Shown one piece after another: positions 16,785 through 26,500 of a stretch of DNA of 31,305 nt. Position 1 is the first letter of the stretch, and each line of letters starts with the position of its first letter. The notes under the pieces were generated by a model. It was not told the DNA's origin and did no database searches. It saw nothing but the letters and a program-made list of their open reading frames with translations. The stretch is from a virus, in the IMG/VR virus record IMGVR_UViG_3300034018_000158, positions 1-31,305 of that record, one strand, 5' to 3'. Both the position numbers and the translations under genes were made by a program.

Positions 16785-17570
16785 TTAAACCTCTTCTAGG
16801 CTTACGGAGATATTCCAAAGATCATGGTTTAAGCCTCCACGCTTTTCAACCGAATAGCTAAAGTTAGAAATAAACATTTCTAGAACTTCGTTATACTGTC
16901 CAAGCCTGTCGTATTTGTTTTCGTCTTCTTCTGAAAAATTAGTATACTTGTCGTAAGACAGGTATACCCAAAAAGAGTCTTGATGTGTGCTATACCATTC
17001 TAGCAATTCTACTCCACCAGCTCCGCCATCTGATGTAAACTGATCTGAAAGAGTAGTTGTGTTTGGCAACTGAGTAAAAGTAGTATCTGCTGGATTTATT
17101 TGTCCATTACTTAGCCTAGACTCTGGACTCCTTTTTCCATACTGATAGCTGTCTCCAGACTTTGTGGCCTTGTTATAGACTGCTTCTGGAGTTCCATCAT
17201 TATTAAAATCTGGAATAGCACTAGCATTAAAGTTTGGCTTAGTTTTAAAAGATCTAGATGGAAGCATGTCCCAAGATGTGGATAAGGTTAACTTATCTGC
17301 AATATGGTAAGAACGCATTCTTCCATTAATCATTCTTTCCCTTTTTTCAATTCTTAAAGTATCGAACTGTAGCGGAGAACGATTATCATCTGACAAAACC
17401 ATAAATTCGTTTAGCAAGTCTTGGTTTTCTGATTCCGCTGGTGTTTGGCCTACCTCAAAACCGTTTGGAAGATATAGTCCTCCAGAACTAGTTCCTGGGT
17501 TGTTTGCCCAAAGCATAGCTTGAGGACGTTGATACTTTTTTCTTCCATTCATATAGGAAATTGAGGCCAT
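16785..17570 (-). CDS. distal tail protein (Dit-like minor tail protein)
   Basis: This 261-residue protein follows the tape measure directly, the usual place of the distal tail protein. Its ATG overlaps the tape-measure stop as TAATG. The N-terminus is a short polar arm (MASISYMNGRKKYQRPQAM). The middle contains a long Asn-, Thr- and Ser-rich stretch, and the C-terminus has FWVYLSYDKYTNF and ISNFSYSVEKRGGLNHDLW, a pattern of paired strands. It would form the ring at the end of the tail tube that docks the large hub protein encoded next. Length fits Dit proteins (about 230-300). Assignment relies on position and strand pattern, without a diagnostic motif. Confidence 0.65.
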   Translation of the reverse strand: MASISYMNGRKKYQRPQAMLWANNPGTSSGGLYLPNGFEVGQTPAESENQDLLNEFMVLSDDNRSPLQFDTLRIEKRERMINGRMRSYHIADKLTLSTSWDMLPSRSFKTKPNFNASAIPDFNNDGTPEAVYNKATKSGDSYQYGKRSPESRLSNGQINPADTTFTQLPNTTTLSDQFTSDGGAGGVELLEWYSTHQDSFWVYLSYDKYTNFSEEDENKYDRLGQYNEVLEMFISNFSYSVEKRGGLNHDLWNISVSLEEV

Positions 17571-20500
17571 TAGAATCTACCGTTTCTTACTCTTTGTGAC
17601 TCAACTCTTTGAAGCTGTGCCATTACTGTTTGTGCAATCGTGTTTGGATCTGATTGAGACGCAACATTTACACTCAAGTTATAATTATACACTGAACTGT
17701 TGTTATTTGCTGGAGCTTGCTTGTCTGGTAGCCTTAGTGGTCCCTTTGAAATTACTGGGTCTGTGGGGAGGCTAAACCTTGGTCCCGAAGTAATTTGTGG
17801 CATAGGTGGTCTGGCAATTCCCATATTTGGAAGTTTAAAGGATGGTTTATTAAATGCTGGCTTGTTGTAGGTACCAGTTGATTCGTCAAAATAACGACTT
17901 CCCCCAAGATACGACATTCCCTGACTATTGCCAAAGGATCCAGAGTTAATCTTATTAAATAAATCTGTTCCGTACTTATTAACCATAGGTCTTCTTACTA
18001 CAAACTCTCCAGGAGTTAGCATTGCTGGCACGATATCTGAGCCTAATGGAGAACCCCCACCCGACATGTACTTAACAAGTCCGCCCATAGCCTTATATTT
18101 TGTAAAGGTGTTTTTTCCTGCACCAATATTATACCCACCAGTACTAGTGGTTTTTGGCTGTGCAGCAGGCTGAGCTCTATTCGCCAAAGCTTTATCTCTT
18201 GAGGCTTCTGTTGCAGCAGCAGCTTTTTCTGCAGTTCTTGCTTTAGCGTCTACCATATTGATAAAGCCAGAAGCAGAAAGTCCAGACGCTTGGAAAGCAG
18301 CTTTGCTAGAGGCCTGGTCTGCCTTTATTTGTGCAGCTTTTATTTCTGCTGGTGTAGGATCGCCTCCGCCGCCACCGCCGCCACCGCCGCCTCCGCCGCC
18401 AGAAGTCTGTCCTTCATTAACGGTCTTTACTGTATAAACAGTTTCCTTTGGCTTTTCAATTTCATTCCAAAGATCCACAATGTTTTGAACTTCTTTTAGG
18501 GCCTCTGTCATTGCATCTTTATAGGTAGCACTATTTACTCTGGCCAGATCAATATTATTTTTAATGGTTTCCCATTCAGTCTTAGTTTTTCCAAGAACTT
18601 CTAGTTCCGCAATTCTCTTGTCTAACTCAACCTGAGCTAACCTAATTCTTTCTTGAGCTGGCTCTAAAGTCTTCTCTTCAATATCAAGAATGCTCTTTGT
18701 AAGTTCTTCAATCTTTCCTTCTATCTCAACTCTAGATAGTCCGTTTGCCCCCCTTACCTGACCTAGTGCCGACTCTCTTCCAGCATTTAGTGCATCAGTT
18801 TGGCTTGAGAAATATCCAGAGGCAGATGTTGCTCTAAGGTCCTGAGCTGCTCTTGCAGTTGCGGCTAGGTCACCACGGGAGATAGCTTCTGCAACAGACA
18901 GCTTACCCTTTTCTTGGTCTAGAACCTTCTGATTAGCTACCCGAACCTTTTCTAGTGCCTCTAGCTTTTCGTCGTAAGTTTTATTAATTGCTTTTTCTTG
19001 ATCTTCTACTCCACGAAGAGATGCTTCGTAGTCGTCAATCTCATACCTAATTTTTGCAATTTCGTTTTCAGCTGCAGTTATTGCTGCTTGATCGTCTTTA
19101 ACCTTAAGATCAAACTCTAGGGTTAGCTTCTTCTCTTCAGCTTCAAAGGCTTCCATTGCTTTGCTAAAGCCATCTTCAAATACTTCTTGCAAACCTTCTG
19201 GAGTTAGTCTTGCAAGCTTCTTCTGTTCCTCTAGGAACCTCTTTCTTTCGTCTAGCATTGTCTGCATTTGAGCAGCTGTCACGTTACCGCTAACAAGTGC
19301 AGCAGCAAGTTCAGCATCTTGTACTGCTTCGTAAGCTTCTGCAACTGAGTAGCCAGCAGCCCTAAGTTGATTAAAAGCACCCACTTGGTTTTTTGCTTCT
19401 TGTGCAGCCTTCTGTTGGTTATTAACATATTCACCCACGGCAATTGAAGATAGAGCTTCTCCAATATTCAAAAGCTTGTTCTTAAATCCAACAATCTGTC
19501 CAGTTTGCTTGTCAAAGTTGAATAGCTGATTCTTTCTCTTTTCGAACTCTTCTGGGTCCATTCCAGCTATAACACTGATGAGGTCTTCTCCAGCACCAAA
19601 CTTCCTCATGCTTTGTTCTAGACCGTTGAACAGATTGATACCTTTATCGCCACCAAACAACTTATCTATAGCTGCAGACGATGCGTCAAAGCCTTTTGTA
19701 ACTCCGATTTGGCTCTTACGAACATCCCTTAGCTTCTTTAGGATATCGTCTAGCGGAGATGCCTGTGGCCCACCGCCACCGCCACCAGTATCCTCTGGCT
19801 CGGCTGCTGCTTTTCCAGCCATTACGACACCGCTAGTAGTAACCTTTTGTGCCATGTCGTCTGCATACCATTGTTGCCACTGAGCTAGAGATCCGCCTTT
19901 TGGAAATTGTCCGTGTCTTGCTCCTCGATCGTTTGTCCAAGCAATAAAATCTGGGGAAGCAATTAGCTCAGCCTGTGGAATTTCCATAATCATTTTAGTA
20001 GCAAGAATATAAGTTTCTCTTTCTGCATTTGACTGCAGGGTTGCAAAATATTCTTCGTTGAATGCCTCTGCGTATTCTCCGTCAACATTAAACTCTGGAA
20101 GAATCTCATAAACTTTTTCTACAGTTTCTACTTCATTTGCCTTTAGGCTTTCCATTGTCTCAGTTATTTCTGCAGAAGCCATAGAGTCATCCATTACAGC
20201 ACTAAAGATAGTGTTAATGCTGTTTTTCATTACACCTTCTCCACCAAGAGATTGCATACTAGCTGCAAGATCAATTAACTTTTGTGCCTCTACGGAGTCA
20301 GTGCCAGCCTCTTCCACCCTTAGCATAAATTTTGCTGAGAGCTCTTCATCCTTAATCATATTGGCAACCATTCCAACTTCCGTTGCCATTGGTCCGCCAA
20401 GGTTTGTAATAAGAGTTACCACCTTAGAGATATCTCCTGAATTTAAAAGAGTATTAAGAGTAGCTGGATCCATTCCAGACAAAAGCTCTGATCTAATTCG

Positions 20501-23500
20501 GATTTCTTGACCACCAGTAATTGCTCCAGAATCGGTGCCAGCCTTTATGGATGCATTAATTGACTCTTTGTATAATGCAAAAGTTGGATCTTCTGCAAAC
20601 TTTACATCTGCCGCATTTTTTAGTCCGCTCATAACAGCTTCGGCACCAGCAGTGTTGCCAGAGGCCAGCATCTCATCATATTGGGCAATCATATTATTGC
20701 TTAAGTCAGCTGAGACCTTTGTAAGTCCTAGCCTCTTTTCGTCATACTCTAACTGAAGTCTCTTGTATTCAGCAATGTCTCCTTCAGCAGCTGCCTCATC
20801 AAGTTTTTTTGCATAACTTTGATCTAGAACTGCCATAATTTCATTTTGCGATTGAAGAGCCATAGACATGTCTGCCACATAGGCCCCAGATAACATTCCC
20901 ACTTTTTTGGCTGTTTCTTCTAAGGACACATAAGCAGCGTATGCCGCACTTGCTCCACCGACAACGGCACCAATGGTTCCACCAACAATGGCTCCGAGAG
21001 GAATAGCAGGGGCAGCAGCACCTGCCGTTACAGCTGTTGCACCGCCTCCAATAGAGGCTCCGATTGCAGTTCCTGCTGTTCCACCAGCAACGGCACCAGC
21101 CATTCCAGCGGAAATGATGGCGTCTGTTCTATTGCCAGCCTTTGCCATAGGACCTGCTGCAGCAAGTCTTTGATTCATGACCTCTCTGGATCGATCCATA
21201 TTAGATGTAGCAGTTTCTGCCAACCTCGTTGCAATAACTAGTTCGTTAGTTGTTAAGTCTGTTCCGTCTGGACCAACTAACTCTGAAATTTCCGCTCTTA
21301 CCTTTACTGCAAAAGATGCGTCATTTAGTTCTAGTCCTATTTGAGATGCAATACTCCCAGCTTGATCTTGTGACAAAGCTCCAGAAACAACGGCCATAGA
21401 CAATTGACTAGATACCGCTTGCAAAGCTGACGCAGTGTCACCGCCACTATTTGCAACCTCCATCTTCAAGTCTTTAAGTAAAGCAATCCCAGAATCATCC
21501 TTCATAAATGATTCTCCGAAAGTAGTTTTGCCTGGTGCAACGCCCATGAGCTGGAATTTATTTTCTCTTCGTTTTTCAGCTGCTTCTCCAGCAGTGACCT
21601 TTCCGCTAAATTCTGCAAGGCCTCTGATTGCTTCAGTACTTCCGCCAATAGCTTCTTTAAGCCTCACGGCTTCGGTTTGAGCTTTCTTATAAGCTTCATT
21701 TAGTTGATTTTGAGCATACCACATGCTTCCAAAAAGAGCAATGGCCGCAACTATTCCAGCTGTCCATGGTCCTTGAATAAACATAGACAAGGTTGAGATA
21801 GCCATAATTGGTGCTGCTAGTTGCTGAGCAGTTTCTCCAACTACCCCTGGCACCATTGATGCAGCTCCCACTCCCATAGACCCCATCATTCCAACCTGAG
21901 AAACTCTACCAGAGACCTGCCGAACCCTGTCTCTTCTGTCTGCCCGTATCTGATCTCTTTCAGCTTTTTCAGAGGCGGTTAGCCCAGCACGGTATCCTGG
22001 AATATTTCCAGAAATCATAGAATTAATTAGCGGGGCATACTTTTCTGCCATGCCAGCTGGGATAACCGCTTCTCCAGGCGAAAGCATAGCTGGGACAACG
22101 TCTCCCGCTCCCCTTGGTCCTGGAACAGATACAACGCCTTTAGCATAGCCAGCTGGCTCCTTAACCTTCTTTGGCTTTGGAATCTTTACGGCTGAATGAA
22201 CACTGTGGAACTTACTCCAATCAACAGAAAGACCAGCCTCAAGCCTTCTAACCATATCATCATACATTCCAATGTCTGCTGGATTTGTTAATCCAAATGA
22301 TGCAATAGTTGCTTTAAGTTTTGGAAGAACCCTTTGAATTTCTGAAATCATCTTTTGATGATATTGTTCTGGAGTCAGGCCAGCCATTAATCCAAGGGTA
22401 GATTCTGCAAAAGCTCTCTTGGCACCGCCCTTAATTCCAAGAAGATTTACAAGTGCTTGGTCTTCCATAGAAGGAAGATTCTTAGAATATTGTCTTAGTC
22501 CAGAGGCTCTGTCAAATACCCCAGCAGGGCCAACGTCGGCAACAACATCTCCATAGACGTTGGCAGGAGATAAATCTTTATCTGCACGAAGTAGTGATGC
22601 CGCTAGCTGTCTAAAGTATTGTTCTTCGTTAAATACTCCCATAGGGTTAGTATTAACAAATGTTGGATCTAGGTCAGACTCTAATGCCAAGAACCTTCTT
22701 TGTCTTTTGACATCCATTGGGTCTCTTATTACAACTACTCGTTGTTCTGGTGCCTTTAATCCGTGAGCCTGTCTAGCAATTGCCGTGGCTCTCATTTCTG
22801 CCATAGCTGCAGTTTCATCCATTACTGGCTTTACAAATACTTGCTTTGCTCCCTTTTGATATACCCCACCAAGTCCGAAGATTGGGAAGCTGTGGCCAGA
22901 GGTTGGAGAGATTTGGTGACCATACTCTGTCGGAGGAGTATTTGCATAACTACTCTTTTTAAAGAGTTCGTATATTTCATCTCCTGCTGTGCGACCCTTA
23001 GAAACAGATTTTGCTGACTTTGGCATTCCAAGGAATACGCCCTTCGTAAATCCTGGAATATTTCCAGCAATCATATCCTGAATAAACGGTGCGTATTTTT
23101 CTGCTACCTTAGCTGGAATAACCGCTTCGCCAGGAGATAGCATGGCTGGAACTACATCGCCTGCACCTTTAGGTCCTGGAACCGATAGCGTTCCTCCTGC
23201 AAGAGTTTGAACACGCCTACCGCCCATAGCATTAGTAGTTACCCTAAAGGAGTTGGCTGCTGAAGCTGCCTTTTGTCCTAGAGCAGTAGCAGCGTTTCCT
23301 AGCTCTGTAATATTTTTTGCAACTGTATCTGAGGTAGTTGAAAGTCCCGCATTTGCCTTAGATTGATCCGACAGGCTCCTTGTTGCTTTTTCAGATACTG
23401 TTGAGTATTCAGAAAGGATCGCACTGTTTTCTTTTACTGCTTGCTCCTGGAGTTGCTGAACTGATCCAGCGGTAATCCTGTCCCTGCCCTTTGTATCTAT

Positions 23501-26500
23501 ATTTGAATACTTCCCCTTGCCCCTTACCTGAATTCCAACACTTTGTGCTTCGGTTAGTTTTTGATCTAGCTCTGGTGTTTGGCCTCTAACATTATTTCTT
23601 GCTGTTGCCGTAAGCCCCTCTAGACTTACTGCTTTTTTACCAGCCAAGATAGCTTCTTTGGCTTTGGTCTCAGTGTCAAATACTAAAGTTCCTTCTTTTA
23701 CGCTAGAAATAAGGCGACCAAGCTCTGTATCAAGAATTTCGGTTTGTACCGCTAGTTCTTCGACATTTCCTCCACCATTCTTAATGGCCTGATCCCATTT
23801 TTCTAGTCCACCAGAGGCATATTCTTTTGCGAATGTCTCTATGTCCGCCCCGCCACCAGCAAGCTTAGCATTTGTTTTTTGTGTAATTCCAGTTATTCCA
23901 AAGCCGCTCTTAAGATTTAGCTGTGCATCTGGATTTTCTAAAATTATCTCGTCTAGCCTCTTTAAAGTTCTTTCCTGAAGATCTAATTGTCCAGACTGAA
24001 CCATTTCTTTTATTTTTTGTGCAGTAAGTTCGGATCCAGATCCTATGTGGGCAAAAACATCCTCTCCCTTTGGTGTGCTCTTAGACTTATATCCTGTTTT
24101 TCCTGCAAGTTCTAATCTAAAATTATCGCTATTAGCCACAAAGTCATTATTATCTTTCTCTGTTGCCTCCATTGACTTTTTAACTTTTTCAAGATATTCG
24201 TTATAGGCTTCGGCAGTTTTAGCTACATCTGCCCCTTGACTCATTATTCTAAGGGCAACCTTTTTAGATACGGCTCCTTCTGCCAGAATAGCCTGGAGCT
24301 CTTCTCCGCCTCCAGGAGATACCCGATTAATTAGATCAGTGCTTGTCTCTGCAGTCCTAGATCTTCTTGGTTTATAAGATCCTATAGCGTCGTAATTTGA
24401 TTGAGTCCCTACCTCTAAGTCAGCCCTTGATCTAACATTCCTGATGTTTCCTACTCGGTATCCTGGAATGTTGTCTGCAACAATGCCCGCAATGAGTGGG
24501 CCATACTTCTCAGCTTCTTTGGCAGGAATAACAGCTTCCCCTGGTGACAACATTGCAGGAACAACATCGCCAGCCCCCTTCGGACCTGGAACAGAAACTA
24601 CACCATTTGCATATTGCTCAGGAGGTCCCTGTGGTGCAACCACACGGCGGCCACCCCTAGCGTTAGTTGATATGGTAAGATCTGGTCTAGCTCTTGCAAC
24701 TGGTGCAACTGCACTCAGGGCATTTGCTGCAATTACCGCTTGTTGGTATGCAGCAATAAGTCCTTGGACTGCTTGTGTTTCAGAAGTAAAAATCTGTGCT
24801 AGCTGTGCATGAGATTGTCCCAGAGATGCTGCAACTGCAGCAGCCTCTAGCTGCTCTTGAGTTAGGTATTGTGTTGAGCTTGCTAGGCCATTGGAGTCTC
24901 CACCAAGCTTGTTGTAGAATAGTCTAAGCTGGTTAAATCCTTTAATAAGGTTTCCAACACCGTTAGCTACTAGACCAACAGTCATGAGAAGGACTGGTGC
25001 AACAAGTCCTAGAGTTGCAATTAATCCAGCAACAAAAGTCTTAGAGCCTTCGCTCATGTCGTTAAACTTCTTTAGCATCTCCGTAACGAATTCAACGACT
25101 GGAGTAATAAGCTTTAAGAACTGTTCTCCTAGTGGAGCTATGGCAACTGTTATATCTTCAATTGCTTTTTGGAATTTGAATGCTGGAGAGTCTTCTACCT
25201 TTTTTAATTCTCGATCTGCCAATACCGCCAATTCTTCGGCTGTCTGTTGTCCAAGCTGAAGAACCCTGTTAGCCTGACTACCCTCTTTAATTACGTTCTG
25301 AAAAAGTGTTGATAGACGTGAGAACTGGAATTTTCCAAATAGCTGTTCGATTGCTTGTGCACGATTAAGTGGATCTAGATCGTCTAGAGCTTTTGCAAAC
25401 TGTACAACGATTCCTTGAACATCGCCCTTGTTGGCATCAACAATACCCTTGATGTTAACGCCAAGGCTAGCTAAAAATTCTGAGGCTTTCTCGGAAGGGT
25501 TGATCAAAGATGCAAGACCTGACTTTAGTGCGTTAGCACCTTCAGATGCGTTAATTCCACCTTCCTTCATGGCTGTTAGGAAGAAAGCTAGGTCTTCAAC
25601 ATCTCCACCCAGCTGCTGGACAACTGGACCAGCTTTTGGAATAGCAATTGTTAGGTCTTCGATTGCAGTAATGGTTTGGTTTTCTACTGCGTTCAAGAAG
25701 TTAATCTTTGAAGCTAGGTCTTCAGCTGCAATGCCGAATGCGTTTGTAATAGAGATAGTTGTTTCTAGAGCTTCTTGTTGTTCCACTTCACCCAATACCG
25801 CAAGTCTTGTGGCCTGTGTTACTTGGGCCATAAGTGCTACGCCAGCGAGACCCTGCTGAGCTAGATCTGCTGCAAGACCCAAAGTTTTTTCAACTGCAAT
25901 ACCATATTTGGTAAACTCATTGGCTAGCTGTCTAACATCATCTAGGGCTTTTTCGGTTTCACCAGAAGAAGTAAACATCTCTCCATAAACACGTCTAAAC
26001 CTAACGGCCTGCTTCTCAAGCTCCATAAAGCTTTTTGCAGCTGTGGTTCCAAGAACTGCTAGTGGAAGAGTAAAACCAACCATAAGCTGACGACCAGCCC
26101 ACTGAACATTCTTACCCCAGTTAACTAGGTTAGTTGTTCCTTGCTTAATTAGTTGATTAAGAAGCTGTTGTTTTTGTGCAACCATGGCTGTTTGGGTAGC
26201 CAGGTTTTGCATGTCAAGGGCTAGCGGTCTAACCTTGATTGCTTGGAGTGCCCCATTGGCATCTCGACCCATCTTTATGTATTGGGTCTGAAGAGTTTTT
26301 ACTCTTTCTCTTGCAACCTTTTCAATTGTTGCAAATTCGGACCTGAATAGTTTTCCAAAGGTCTGAGTTGAGGCACCAGCATAGCGAAAATATTCTCTTA
26401 GCCCAAGCTTATTTTTCTCTAGGGATGTTGTAAAATTCTCTGCACTAGTCTTGACGTTTGTTAGACTTGCCGCAAATTTTCCAGTTGCGTTTATAGAGTT

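Noticed and set aside
22150-24449. Homing endonuclease insertions in the tape measure
   Set aside because: No HNH, GIY-YIG or LAGLIDADG pattern in either segment, and both are in frame without disturbing the flanking repeats.
17930-24622. Tape-measure repeats as a CRISPR-like array
   Set aside because: Repeats are coding, widely and unevenly spaced and diverged at the DNA level.
24444-24812. Plus-strand open frame of 122 codons opposite the tape measure
   Set aside because: Low-complexity Ala/Pro/Thr product explained by the codon use of the opposite strand; no ribosome site, no promoter, and the minus-strand gene is certain.
25428-25859. Plus-strand open frame of 143 codons opposite the tape measure
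   Set aside because: Mirrors the minus-strand coding sequence; Ser/Ala-rich with no domain pattern and no start signal.
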